Of a DNA stretch of 64,000 nt, positions 7,697-16,018 are shown piece by piece. Source of the stretch: Marixanthomonas sp. SCSIO 43207 (GTDB lineage Bacteria; Bacteroidota; Bacteroidia; Flavobacteriales; Flavobacteriaceae). The number at the start of each line of letters is the position of its first letter. The stretch's first letter is position 1. The notes under the pieces are model-generated. The model searched no databases and had not been told where the DNA came from. It worked only from the letters and a program-made list of their open reading frames with translations. The stretch covers positions 930,001 through 994,000 of the forward strand of contig NZ_CP063203.1 of NCBI RefSeq assembly GCF_019904255.1. Direction: 5' to 3'. The position numbers were made by a program, and so were the translations under genes.

Positions 7697-8716
7697 CTAC
7701 AAAACGCTTTTAAATTGATCTAAGAAGCGTATATCGTTTTCACTTAACATGCGAATATCAGGAATTTGATGTAACAATAAAGCAATACGGTCAATTCCCA
7801 TACCAAATGCAAAACCAGAATATACTTCTGAATCAATTCCACAGTTTTCCAAAACGTTTGGGTCTACCATTCCGCAGCCCATAATTTCTAGCCAACCGGT
7901 TCCTTTTGTCATTTTGTAATCTGTTTCTGTCTCTAAGCCCCAATATACATCAACTTCGGCGCTAGGTTCAGTAAACGGAAAGTAGGAAGGACGCAATCGT
8001 ATTTTTGATTTGCCAAATAATTCTGTGGTAAAATATTGAAGCGTTTGCTTTAAGTCTGCAAAACTTACTCCTTTATCTACATATAACCCTTCAACTTGAT
8101 GAAAAAAACAGTGTGAGCGTGCCGAAATAGCTTCATTTCTATATACCCGACCCGGCGAAATAGTGCGTATGGGTGGTTTGTTATTTTCCATATACCTAAC
8201 TTGAACAGTCGAAGTATGCGTACGCAACATAATATCTGGATCTGTTTGCACGAAGAAAGTATCTTGCATATCACGTGCGGGATGGTATTCGGGTAAGTTT
8301 AAAGCGGTAAAATTGTGCCAATCGTCTTCAATTTCTGGACCTTCAGAAACATTAAACCCAATGCGAGAAAAAATTTCAGTAATCTTATTTTTAACAATAG
8401 AAATAGGATGTCTTGAGCCCAACTCAACCGGCTCTCCGGGACGAGAAAGGTCTCCATACATGCCTTTTACTTCTTCCTTTGCTTCAAGATTTGCTTTTAA
8501 AGTATCTACTTTTTCTTGAGCAGCATTCTTTAAGGTGTTGATGGTCTGGCCAAATTCCTTTTTTTGTTCATTAGGAACGTTTTTAAATTCAGCAAAAAAA
8601 TCATTCAGCAACCCTTTTTTACCAAGATACTTTATTCTGAAACTTTCAACATCTTCTTTTGAGCTTGCAGTAAAAGCTTCAACTTGCGCAATATGTTCTT
8701 TAATTTTTTCTAGCAT
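7697..8716 (-). CDS. pheS: Phenylalanine-tRNA ligase alpha subunit
   Basis: PheS is the catalytic subunit that charges tRNA-Phe as an alpha2-beta2 enzyme. The 339-residue protein has the N-terminal coiled coil (1-85), then class II synthetase motifs: G-S-R-H-P-I-S, H-P-A-R-D-M-Q-D-T-F-F, R-T-H-T-S-T-V-Q, P-G-R-V-Y-R-N-E, and motif 3 G-F-A-F-G-M-G-I-D-R-I-A. No pheT is in this window, so the two subunit genes are separated. A -7 box lies upstream at 8736-8743. Confidence 0.96.
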   Translation of the reverse strand: MLEKIKEHIAQVEAFTASSKEDVESFRIKYLGKKGLLNDFFAEFKNVPNEQKKEFGQTINTLKNAAQEKVDTLKANLEAKEEVKGMYGDLSRPGEPVELGSRHPISIVKNKITEIFSRIGFNVSEGPEIEDDWHNFTALNLPEYHPARDMQDTFFVQTDPDIMLRTHTSTVQVRYMENNKPPIRTISPGRVYRNEAISARSHCFFHQVEGLYVDKGVSFADLKQTLQYFTTELFGKSKIRLRPSYFPFTEPSAEVDVYWGLETETDYKMTKGTGWLEIMGCGMVDPNVLENCGIDSEVYSGFAFGMGIDRIALLLHQIPDIRMLSENDIRFLDQFKSVL

Positions 8717-8735
8717 ACCAAATTCTTGTGAAGGG

Positions 8736-8765
8736 CAAAATTACATAAATTATTTGCTATTCAAT
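8736..8765 (-). promoter_or_regulatory. Predicted pheS promoter
   Basis: On the minus strand ATTG (8765-8762) is followed after 18 bases by an exact Bacteroidota -7 box TAATTTTG (8743-8736), 19 bases before the pheS ATG. It overlaps the 3' end of the upstream gene, giving pheS its own promoter. Confidence 0.55.
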
Positions 8766-9113
8766 TACTTCCTTTTCTAAGAAATAATGTACTATAGCTT
8801 CTTTCATTAACACACTTTGTTCACCGGCTTTTAAAGGAGGTAGTTGCTCTAGTATTTTATAATGTGGCCATCCTTGATCATCAAAGTATTCAAACTCATA
8901 ATAACCAAAAGGCTCTAATAACCTGCAAATGGCAATATGCATGAGGTTTATTTTGTCATCCTTTTTAAAGCGCCTGTGTAGTTGACCTAGTTCTTGTACG
9001 CCAATTAAATAGATAATCCCGTCAAGGTCAAGTTTTTCGCCATCTGCAAACCGATTACTTAACAGTGTAACCAGTGTTTCCCAATGCTGTTTTAATTGTT
9101 CGTCTCGTGCCAT
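8757..9113 (-). CDS. Conserved flavobacterial hypothetical protein
   Basis: The 118-residue, soluble, alpha-rich protein begins M-A-R-D-E-Q-L-K-Q-H-W-E. It has a central L-D-G-I-I-Y-L-I-G-V-Q-E-L-G segment and an aromatic, acidic Y-Y-E-F-E-Y-F-D-D-Q-G-W-P-H-Y stretch. No known domain was recognised. The ATG at 9113 is chosen because an exact -7 box lies at 9126-9133, inside what would otherwise be an N-terminal extension. It lies 40 bases upstream of pheS on the same strand. Confidence 0.75.
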   Translation of the reverse strand: MARDEQLKQHWETLVTLLSNRFADGEKLDLDGIIYLIGVQELGQLHRRFKKDDKINLMHIAICRLLEPFGYYEFEYFDDQGWPHYKILEQLPPLKAGEQSVLMKEAIVHYFLEKEVIE

Positions 9114-9125
9114 AATTATACTGCA

Positions 9126-9158
9126 CAAAGATACATTTTTAATACACCAACCGGCAAT
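9126..9158 (-). promoter_or_regulatory. Predicted promoter of the 118-residue gene
   Basis: On the minus strand ATTG (9158-9155) precedes an exact -7 box TATCTTTG (9133-9126) by 21 bases. The box ends 12 bases before the ATG. Confidence 0.5.
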
Positions 9159-9230
9159 AGTACTCTTTAAAAGAAACATCTTGACAGCGATACAACTAAG
9201 AAATATTATATTTACTGTAAAATAACGTTT

Positions 9231-9794
9231 ATGGTTACAATCGATATTGTTCTAGGTGTAATTTTACTCATTGCAGGTTATCTCGGGTTTAAAAAAGGGC
9301 TGTTTGTAACACTTGCTTCTTTAATTGGTCTTGTAGCCGGAGTATATGGCGCCATTTATTTTTCACATTATGCTGCCGATTTTCTCACTCAACGTTTTAA
9401 CTGGAGCACACAAACAACAAACTTAGCTGCTTTTGCTATTACTTTTTTAATAATTGTTTTTGTAATTTCTTTAGCTGGAAAGCTTTTAACAAAGATTGCA
9501 GATTTTGCTGCCCTAGGTATTATTAATAAGTTATTAGGTGCTGTTTTTAGTGTAGTGAAATATGCTTTTATAGTAAGTGTAGTGTTTATGCTTGTAAATG
9601 CTTCTGAAAATTATACTATAGTTTCTGAAGAACAACGAAACGAATCTATTTTATACAAGCCCGTTGCATCTCTAGCTCCATTAGTTTTACCTCATATTTT
9701 ACAAGAGGTTGATGAGTTGAGAGATGAAGACGAATTAATAAAAGAACCCCAACCGGAAACACAAGAAAAGCGTATTGACACAACTACAATGTAA
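9231..9794 (+). CDS. CvpA family membrane protein
   Basis: The 187-residue protein has about four transmembrane segments (roughly 5-27, 30-50, 63-86, 100-122) and a charged, Glu/Pro-rich C-terminal tail in the cytoplasm. The opening V-T-I-D-I-V-L-G-V-I-L and G-Y-L-G-F-K-K-G-L-F pattern fits the CvpA/colicin V production family, linked to envelope homeostasis elsewhere. It stands alone between divergent and convergent neighbours and ends at a bidirectional terminator. A near-consensus -7 box (TATATTTA, 9207-9214) precedes it. Confidence 0.88.
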   Translation: MVTIDIVLGVILLIAGYLGFKKGLFVTLASLIGLVAGVYGAIYFSHYAADFLTQRFNWSTQTTNLAAFAITFLIIVFVISLAGKLLTKIADFAALGIINKLLGAVFSVVKYAFIVSVVFMLVNASENYTIVSEEQRNESILYKPVASLAPLVLPHILQEVDELRDEDELIKEPQPETQEKRIDTTTM

Positions 9795-9800
9795 GAAAAT

Positions 9801-9829
9801 AAAAAAGCCCCGCTATGAGCAGGGCTTTT
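9801..9829. terminator. Bidirectional terminator between cvpA-like and SulP genes
   Basis: An 11-base stem (9803-9813 with 9819-9829, one C-A mismatch) with a five-base loop has A-runs on one side and T-runs on the other. It can serve both convergent transcripts. Confidence 0.8.
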
Positions 9830-9850
9830 AATTATAAGTCAATTTTTCTG

Positions 9851-11449
9851 TTATCGATCTAATGCAAGTTCTTTTTTAATATCTCTTTTAAAGAACTCTG
9901 CATAACTTTCAGGGTTTTTCTCTATACCACGCTCAGAGGTTAAAGTAACGTCGATATTTCTATCTTTTGCTTTAATTCTAAAGTCATCAAACACTTCAAT
10001 AACGTCGTTGTCTAAAAAGCGCGTTTTGGTAGTATCTAGTTCCAAATGAGAATTAGGTTCAATTCTATCCAACTCTTTAATTATGGCACCTTTGTTTATA
10101 AAAGTAACTTCTTCTGCTAAAGTCATTTTTACAACTTTATTACCATTGGTTTCCTCGTTACGAATGTGTAAAAAGTGGCTGTTTTGGTAATTTTTAATCA
10201 ATACCACAACAATACCTACTGCAAGTCCAAGGCTTATACCTATAAGAAGATCGCCAAAAACAATCCCCGTTACAGTGATAAAGAATGGCACATATTGTTT
10301 CCATCCTTTTTGTACCATTTCTTTAAATAAAGAAGGCTTGGCCAGCTTATATCCTACTAAGAATAAGATAGCAGCCAATACCGAAAGAGGTATTAAATTA
10401 AGTACTGTTGGAATAAGAATAACCGAAATTAATAATAAGAATCCGTGTATAATTGCAGAAGCCTTAGTCTTACCTCCAGATTGAATATTTGCCGAACTTC
10501 TTACAATAACCTGAGTTATAGGAAGACCACCAATTAAACCAGACAAAACATTTCCGGTACCTTGAGCAAAAAGCTCACGGTTGGTAGGGGTCGTTCTTTT
10601 TTTAGGATCTAATTTGTCTGTTGCTTCAACACACAGTAGTGTTTCCAAACTTGCAACAAGTGCAATAGTAAAGGCAGTTACCCAAATTTGAGGATTGCCT
10701 ATAACACTAAAATTAGGAAATGTAAATTGTCCTAAAAAAGAATCGATATCATCTGGTACAGGAACTGCTACCAAATGTTCTTTTGATATAGCAAGACTTT
10801 CTGAATTTTGAGTCAATAAGAAAAAAACAATACCTGCTGCAACAGCAACTAACGGACCTTGGATTAACTTAAAGATTTTATATTTCTTACTCAAATAGGC
10901 TTCCCAAAGAACAAGAATTGCCATACCAATAAAGGCAATCAATGTTGCTCCTGGGCTAATATTTCCTATAATATTCCCAATTGCTGAAAAGGTGTTCTCT
11001 CCGTCCATTTGAAGAAAACTCCAATCACCTTCAGGGTTTGCATCATACCCAAAGAAATATGGTATTTGTTTTAAAATGATAATAATACCAATTCCTGTAA
11101 GCATTCCTTTAATAACAGAATTTGGGAAATAATAGCCAATTACTCCGGCTTTTAAGACACCAAATAAAATCTGGATGGCACCACCCAAAACAACAGCTAC
11201 TAAGAAGTTCTCATAGCTTCCAAGTGTAGCAAGCGCTGCCAATACAATAGCAGCTAGTCCTGCTGCAGGACCACTTACACCTAAACTTGAACCACTAATG
11301 GCACCTACAACGATACCACCAATAATCCCTGCGATTAATCCCGAAAAAAGAGGCGCGCCACTTGCCAAAGCAATACCCAAACACAATGGAATTGCGACAA
11401 AAAACACCACTATAGAAGCAGGAAAATCACTTTTAAAATTTTTAAACAT
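9851..11449 (-). CDS. SulP family inorganic anion transporter with STAS domain
   Basis: The 532-residue inner-membrane protein has many hydrophobic segments (about 10-420). The N-terminal F-P-A-S-I-V-V-F-F-V-A-I-P-L-C-L-G-I-A-L and the Q-G-T-G-N-V-L-S-G-L-I-G-G-L-P segment are SulP hallmarks. A cytoplasmic STAS domain follows (about 425-532). It lies 29 bases downstream of a beta-carbonic anhydrase gene on the same strand. Pairing with carbonic anhydrase suggests bicarbonate uptake, as in BicA-type SulP proteins, rather than sulfate. That substrate is inference. Confidence 0.9.
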   Translation of the reverse strand: MFKNFKSDFPASIVVFFVAIPLCLGIALASGAPLFSGLIAGIIGGIVVGAISGSSLGVSGPAAGLAAIVLAALATLGSYENFLVAVVLGGAIQILFGVLKAGVIGYYFPNSVIKGMLTGIGIIIILKQIPYFFGYDANPEGDWSFLQMDGENTFSAIGNIIGNISPGATLIAFIGMAILVLWEAYLSKKYKIFKLIQGPLVAVAAGIVFFLLTQNSESLAISKEHLVAVPVPDDIDSFLGQFTFPNFSVIGNPQIWVTAFTIALVASLETLLCVEATDKLDPKKRTTPTNRELFAQGTGNVLSGLIGGLPITQVIVRSSANIQSGGKTKASAIIHGFLLLISVILIPTVLNLIPLSVLAAILFLVGYKLAKPSLFKEMVQKGWKQYVPFFITVTGIVFGDLLIGISLGLAVGIVVVLIKNYQNSHFLHIRNEETNGNKVVKMTLAEEVTFINKGAIIKELDRIEPNSHLELDTTKTRFLDNDVIEVFDDFRIKAKDRNIDVTLTSERGIEKNPESYAEFFKRDIKKELALDR

Positions 11450-11478
11450 ATTTTAAGTTTTAATTTTTTTTACTTGTT

Positions 11479-12108
11479 TTAATTATAAAATGTCACGTTT
11501 CCTGTAGATACGTCATACATAGCACCAACAATTTTTATACTTCCATCATTTTCCATTTCAGATAAAAGTGGGCTTTGTTTACGTAAATTATCTAGTGTGT
11601 GGTGTACATTGGTTTTTGACACTTCGTTTACAAACTCAATATTACTTGAGTTACGAAGCGACTCATCTGTTGGTTCTTTTACAGCTGCAACAGCAGGTTT
11701 AATTTTTGACACTAGGCTTGTAATGTTACCTAGTTCTACATTATCACAAGCTCCTTTTACAGCTCCGCAAGAGGTGTGTCCAAGAACCAAAACTAGTTTT
11801 GAACCAGCTACTTTACATCCATACTCGATGCTTCCTATAATATCTTCATCAACAATGTTTCCTGCTACACGAGCACTAAAAACATCACCAATACCTTGAT
11901 CAAAAACAATTTCTGCAGGAACACGAGAATCGATACAGCTCAATATAACTGCAAATGGATACTGTCCTCCTTGTGTGTCTTTTACTTGTTCTAGTAAGTT
12001 ACGATCTGCTTTTGAGTTTTTTGTAAAGCGTTTATTTCCTTCTTTTAATATTTCTAATGCTTTATCTGGAGTTAAACTTGCTTGGGTTTCTTTAGTTTGT
12101 GCTTTCAT
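11479..12108 (-). CDS. Beta-class carbonic anhydrase
   Basis: It interconverts CO2 and bicarbonate. The 209-residue protein carries the zinc-site motifs S-C-I-D-S-R (Cys58, Asp60, Arg62) and G-H-T-S-C-G-A (His111, Cys114). The ATG at 12108 is used; an upstream in-frame TTG at 12162 would add unrelated sequence across a probable operator. The cytoplasmic enzyme probably works with the SulP transporter encoded just downstream to hold or interconvert imported inorganic carbon. Confidence 0.94.
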   Translation of the reverse strand: MKAQTKETQASLTPDKALEILKEGNKRFTKNSKADRNLLEQVKDTQGGQYPFAVILSCIDSRVPAEIVFDQGIGDVFSARVAGNIVDEDIIGSIEYGCKVAGSKLVLVLGHTSCGAVKGACDNVELGNITSLVSKIKPAVAAVKEPTDESLRNSSNIEFVNEVSKTNVHHTLDNLRKQSPLLSEMENDGSIKIVGAMYDVSTGNVTFYN

Positions 12109-12146
12109 TATACTTTTAATTATAAGTTTATAAACGTATTGCATCA

Positions 12147-12159
12147 CTATGTTACATAG
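12147..12159. promoter_or_regulatory. Palindrome upstream of carbonic anhydrase gene
   Basis: CTATGT-T-ACATAG is a perfect 6-1-6 inverted repeat, 39-51 bases upstream of the ATG. A near-consensus -7 box (minus strand TACGTTTA, 12138-12131) lies just downstream, so the palindrome falls near the -33 position. It is a candidate operator for the carbonic anhydrase-SulP unit. No regulator is identified. Confidence 0.4.
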
Positions 12160-12225
12160 CAATGTATAAATTGATTATATATAAGATTGTTTGGGAAAGT
12201 TTTTCCCAAAAAAGTTTGTTCTAAG

Positions 12226-12528
12226 TTATGAGTTGATCCCTTCAGGAGGAGGTGATAGGGTATCGTAGTAAATAGGTTTCCAAAATTTTAAATAAGGAGA
12301 CTGAACTTGTTTTTTAAGAAGCAATCCTAAATAAAAATCTGGAATCAAGTTATTTTCTGAAGAATTATCATGTTTTGGTCCTACTTTAAAACAGTCTGTA
12401 TTTTCTTCTTCATTCATAGAAAAATATGAAGTCATATTAACATCACCGTCTGCTAAATGAACCGCTGCAGGCGTTAATAAGAATGTAGTGAAAATTAATA
12501 AAAAGAAAATACTCTTTAACCTCAACAT
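12226..12528 (-). CDS. Small secreted or envelope protein of unknown function
   Basis: The 100-residue protein has a clear signal peptide (about 1-26, hydrophobic core I-F-F-L-L-I-F-T-T-F-L-L). The mature part is acidic then tyrosine-rich, ending L-S-P-P-P-E-G-I-N-S. I recognise no domain. It sits between the Bat operon and the carbonic anhydrase gene on the same strand. An exact -7 box (TATTTTTG, minus strand 12553-12546) suggests it has its own promoter. Confidence 0.65.
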   Translation of the reverse strand: MLRLKSIFFLLIFTTFLLTPAAVHLADGDVNMTSYFSMNEEENTDCFKVGPKHDNSSENNLIPDFYLGLLLKKQVQSPYLKFWKPIYYDTLSPPPEGINS

Positions 12529-12545
12529 GTAAATTTTAGGGATTA

Positions 12546-12585
12546 CAAAAATAGTTTATTTATCATAATTCTCTGTTAACTATTT
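12546..12585 (-). terminator. Possible terminator of the Bat operon, overlapping a promoter
   Basis: On the minus strand AAATAGTT (12585-12578) pairs with AACTATTT (12556-12549), followed by Ts. The second arm contains the TATTTTTG -7 box of the next gene (12553-12546). The loop is 21 bases, so the stem is only moderately convincing. Confidence 0.4.
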
Positions 12586-12592
12586 ATTAAAT

Positions 12593-13345
12593 CTATAATT
12601 GTTTAAAATCATTAAAAGGTATCCAGCCGTCTTTACCATCTGCCAATCGTATTCTGGCCCAATCATCGTCTTCATCTATAATTTGCACCTTAGTGCCTTC
12701 ATGAATTTCAAAAGCAGATGTGCTGCCCATATTAGGTTCACTTTTTACCTCAGTAGTTTCTGCAAAAATAATAGCAGGTCTATTTTGAGTAAAGTCTGAA
12801 TAGGTTTGAAACGCCATAACTAAGGTACCAATGCATAGCAATGCAAATACTATAGATGATGTAAAATAGAATCGTTTTTTTGTTTCGGAAGCTGAAAACC
12901 AATACAGTAAAAAAAGTATTACAAACAAGAACACACAAATTACAGATATAATTGCCCAGCCATTATATGTGAATATTGTTGCAATAGTAGCATACCACCT
13001 AGAAAAAAAGGTTTTAGGCAAGGGCTCTATTACATCAATTCGAGCATTTTCGGCAAAAGCAAGATTGGTTTTTATATCACTGTCATTGGGAGCTAATTGA
13101 AGTGCTTTTTCATAGTAGTAAATACTAGGACCTACATTATTAAGCTTATAGTGCGCATTACCTAAATTAAAATAAAGCGCAGCAGATTCTTCTCCATTAT
13201 CTATAACTTTTTTCCAGTTTGTAACGGCATTGCTGAAGGCTCCTTTTTTATAATTTTCAATACCTTGTTCAAAAAGGGCATCACTTTGAGCAAAACCCAC
13301 AATAGAACCAAAAAGCAAACAAACTGTCAGTAACTTTTTCATCAT
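12593..13345 (-). CDS. batE: BatE, TPR and SH3-like periplasmic protein
   Basis: The 250-residue protein has a signal peptide (1-19, ending G-F-A-Q), TPR repeats (about 22-100: F-E-Q-G-I-E-N-Y-K-K-G and A-L-Y-F-N-L-G-N-A-H-Y-K-L), two membrane segments (about 123-150 and 162-180), and a C-terminal SH3-like domain (about 190-250). This is the architecture of BatE in Bacteroidota. Its start overlaps the batD stop (ATGA), so it is the last, coupled gene of the operon. Its molecular role is unknown; the set is linked to stress tolerance. Confidence 0.88.
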   Translation of the reverse strand: MMKKLLTVCLLFGSIVGFAQSDALFEQGIENYKKGAFSNAVTNWKKVIDNGEESAALYFNLGNAHYKLNNVGPSIYYYEKALQLAPNDSDIKTNLAFAENARIDVIEPLPKTFFSRWYATIATIFTYNGWAIISVICVFLFVILFLLYWFSASETKKRFYFTSSIVFALLCIGTLVMAFQTYSDFTQNRPAIIFAETTEVKSEPNMGSTSAFEIHEGTKVQIIDEDDDWARIRLADGKDGWIPFNDFKQL

Positions 13346-15117
13346 CCTGGATATTGAATTTGTTTATCTATTTCTGAAATTACCGTAACGGCTTTTTCAT
13401 AATCTTCTTTTATAGCTACGCTTGACGTTGGTGTGTAGCGTGCAAACTCACAACTTTTTAATAAGTCTATAAAACTAGTTACCGTACTTGATTGTACATT
13501 ACGCTCAGAAAGTAAACTGGCAATACGTTCTTTACTAAAATCTGAAGTTTCAATATTTAATTTAGCTTTTAAGTAGTTGTGTAATGCTCTCTCTAGTGAT
13601 TCATAAAAAACAGCTTTATTAGTCATTTGTTTTTTTGCTTCACTAAGATATTTTTTTGCAAGCTTGTTTGCTCTACGTACTTTATTTCCTTGTACATCTG
13701 CCAATCGCTCACGGCGTTTTTTTCCTGCCAAAATAAACAACGGAATTAATAACAAAGGAGCGCCTATCAATGACCAAAACAAGGTTGATTTAAAGAAAGA
13801 AGTACCAGCAATAGGTTGTAAGTTGGCATCAAGCTTTATGTATTTAAATTGATCCTTGTCTAGTACTACTTCTTTTTTTTCTGTTGTTTCTTTGTTGGCA
13901 GAAGCAGTAACCGGACCGTTTTCAACATCAATAATTATCTCATTTGAAGAGAGCGTTTTATACGTTTCAGTCTTAGGGTCAAAATAGGAAAAGGTAAGAG
14001 GCCTTATGGGATAATTGCCTTTAAACTGAGGCACTACGGTATATTTTTCGGTAACCGAACCATTCATTCCGCTTCTGGTGGTACGTACTTTTTCTGAACG
14101 TTCCGGCTCATACACCTCTAATGAATTAGGTAAGGTAACGTTTGGTAATTCAAATAACTTTAAATTTCCGTTTCCTGAAATACTTGTAGTCAATTCAAAA
14201 GATTCATTAGCATCAAGTGTGTTTTTATTTACGGAAACATTAAAGTCAAAATCACCAACAGCACCCGCAAAATCATCAGGCTTTCCTTCGGCCGGTAGGG
14301 GCTTTACATTGATAGACCTTTTTCCTGCAGAAATGGTTTTGTTAACTCGTGTGGTAACTCTTCTCCCAAAGAAATCACGACGGTTTGTAGGTACATCAAT
14401 AGGCACATCTAGTGTTAAGGGTTCAATGTCTAGCTTTCCTGTTTTTTGAGGATATAGAACTGTGGTTCTTAATATAACATACCGGTAGTTTTCACCTTGG
14501 TATTGACCTTCATATACTTTAAAATTACCTTGATTATCTATATTCTGACTCCAAAAGTCTGCAAATTTTGGTGTGTCAATTTCACGCCAACTACTAGTTA
14601 TACTTACATCATGCGAGACATATAATTTGTAAACCACGCTTATTGCTTGGTTTAAATATGGGTTGTTGTTTGATACCTCAGCAACAAGGTGTACTTTTTC
14701 ACTAGCAACATAATCGGCATTATTTCCGTCTTTGGGTTGTGATACAGCAGATGTTACTTGCACTTGAATAGGTAAACTTTTGTAGGTTTCACCATCTATT
14801 TCAATGGTTGCTTGACCTATAGTAAACTTACCTTGCGATTGAGGTGCTAAAAAGTAGGAGTATGTTTTACTGTAGCTGCGTTTTCCATTAATGTATGAGT
14901 TGCTAATAGATTGATTTGGGCCGCCTACAACTCGAAATCCATTAAAATCTGGAGGATTAAAGTTGTCACCATCTTTATTCATCTCAAAATCTATACGTAA
15001 ACGCTCATTGATTCCAAGTCTCTTTTTACTTACTTTGGCGTCAAAGGTGACTTGTGCAAAACCACTCGCACTACAAAATATAAAAATCAATATGTAAAGA
15101 ATAGCTTTCGGTTTCAT
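13342..15117 (-). CDS. batD: BatD, membrane-anchored Oxygen-tolerance family protein
   Basis: The 591-residue protein has a signal peptide (1-22, ending G-F-A-Q), a long beta-sandwich periplasmic region starting V-T-F-D-A-K-V-S-K-K-R-L-G-I-N-E, a membrane segment at about 447-465 (L-F-W-S-L-I-G-A-P-L-L-L-I-P-L-F), and a basic cytoplasmic C-terminal domain. These are BatD (oxygen tolerance) features. It lies 1 base after batC and overlaps batE by four bases. It probably forms an envelope complex with BatA and BatB. Confidence 0.9.
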   Translation of the reverse strand: MKPKAILYILIFIFCSASGFAQVTFDAKVSKKRLGINERLRIDFEMNKDGDNFNPPDFNGFRVVGGPNQSISNSYINGKRSYSKTYSYFLAPQSQGKFTIGQATIEIDGETYKSLPIQVQVTSAVSQPKDGNNADYVASEKVHLVAEVSNNNPYLNQAISVVYKLYVSHDVSITSSWREIDTPKFADFWSQNIDNQGNFKVYEGQYQGENYRYVILRTTVLYPQKTGKLDIEPLTLDVPIDVPTNRRDFFGRRVTTRVNKTISAGKRSINVKPLPAEGKPDDFAGAVGDFDFNVSVNKNTLDANESFELTTSISGNGNLKLFELPNVTLPNSLEVYEPERSEKVRTTRSGMNGSVTEKYTVVPQFKGNYPIRPLTFSYFDPKTETYKTLSSNEIIIDVENGPVTASANKETTEKKEVVLDKDQFKYIKLDANLQPIAGTSFFKSTLFWSLIGAPLLLIPLFILAGKKRRERLADVQGNKVRRANKLAKKYLSEAKKQMTNKAVFYESLERALHNYLKAKLNIETSDFSKERIASLLSERNVQSSTVTSFIDLLKSCEFARYTPTSSVAIKEDYEKAVTVISEIDKQIQYPG

Positions 15118-15118
15118 G

Positions 15119-16018
15119 TTACCAATCTTTATTTGACTTTATTTTAGCGCCTTTTTGTTTTTCGGCATTCATTTTATCTTGAACCTTTTTCTCCTCATTA
15201 TTCATAGCTTCTAGTAAGCTTTTAACTTGCTGTGGTGAAAGCTGTCCCGGAACAGGTTGTTTTTGTTGTTGTTGAGGTTGATCACCTTTATTTTTTTTCT
15301 CGTCTTGCTTATCGGGGTTTCCTTTATCCTTTTTATCGTCTCCTTCTTGTTTATCCTCTTTCTCGTTGCCTTTATCATCATTTTGTTTATCATCACCTTT
15401 ATCACCCTCATCATTTTGATTATCTTGGTTTTGTTGATCTTGCTTGTCCTTTTGATCTTTATTGTCGTCGTTTTTATCTTTGTTATCATCATCCCCACCA
15501 TCATTTTTAGGAGGATTTTTTTCAAGCATATCTTTTGCAAGAGCTAGATTATAACGAGTTTCATCGTCGGTTGGGTTGTTACGTAAAGCATTTTTATATG
15601 CTTCAACAGCTTCTTGATATTTTTTTTCGTTCATAAAAACATTTCCTAGGTTGTGAAACGCTTTATGCTTTTCTTTTTTTGAAGTGGCTACAGATGCTGC
15701 TTGTTTATATCTAAGTTTTGCTTCATTAATTTTGTTTTTATTGTAATATGCATTTCCTAGATTGTATTTAGGGATTTCACTACCGGGATTTAAGGACATC
15801 GCTTTACGATAATCTGCTTCGGCAATAGGAAAGTTGTCTTTTTGAAGCTCCATACCGGCATTGCTCATCAGCTCTTTTGCTTGACGTTGTTCCTTTTTCT
15901 GAAGTTTTGTTAGCTCATCATTATTTGATTGTGATAAACCTTGATGAGAAACACCTATCAATAACATCAAAATGAAAAGTCTTGTAATCAGTTTTATTTT
16001 TGAATTTTCTATTTTCAT
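15119..16018 (-). CDS. batC: BatC, TPR protein with charged low-complexity tail
   Basis: The 299-residue protein has an N-terminal signal or anchor (about 8-29), three TPR units (about 55-165: A-E-A-D-Y-R-K-A-M-S-L-N-P, K-Y-N-L-G-N-A-Y-Y-N-K and A-F-H-N-L-G-N-V-F-M), then a long Asp/Lys/Asn/Gln-rich region (about 170-255), and a short conserved C-terminus with V-K-S-L-L-E-A-M-N-N-E-E. The low-complexity tract produces long spurious frames on both strands. Its start overlaps the batB stop (ATGA). Confidence 0.88.
   Translation of the reverse strand: MKIENSKIKLITRLFILMLLIGVSHQGLSQSNNDELTKLQKKEQRQAKELMSNAGMELQKDNFPIAEADYRKAMSLNPGSEIPKYNLGNAYYNKNKINEAKLRYKQAASVATSKKEKHKAFHNLGNVFMNEKKYQEAVEAYKNALRNNPTDDETRYNLALAKDMLEKNPPKNDGGDDDNKDKNDDNKDQKDKQDQQNQDNQNDEGDKGDDKQNDDKGNEKEDKQEGDDKKDKGNPDKQDEKKNKGDQPQQQQKQPVPGQLSPQQVKSLLEAMNNEEKKVQDKMNAEKQKGAKIKSNKDW

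Noticed and set aside
12109-12162. N-terminal extension of carbonic anhydrase from a TTG
   Set aside because: It would run through a palindrome and promoter-like sequence and has no similarity to the family.
15211-15547. Long frames on both strands in the batC tail
   Set aside because: They arise from the Asp/Lys/Asn/Gln-rich low-complexity repeat of BatC; their products are Met/Ile/Lys- or Leu/Ile/Phe-rich with no protein-like pattern.
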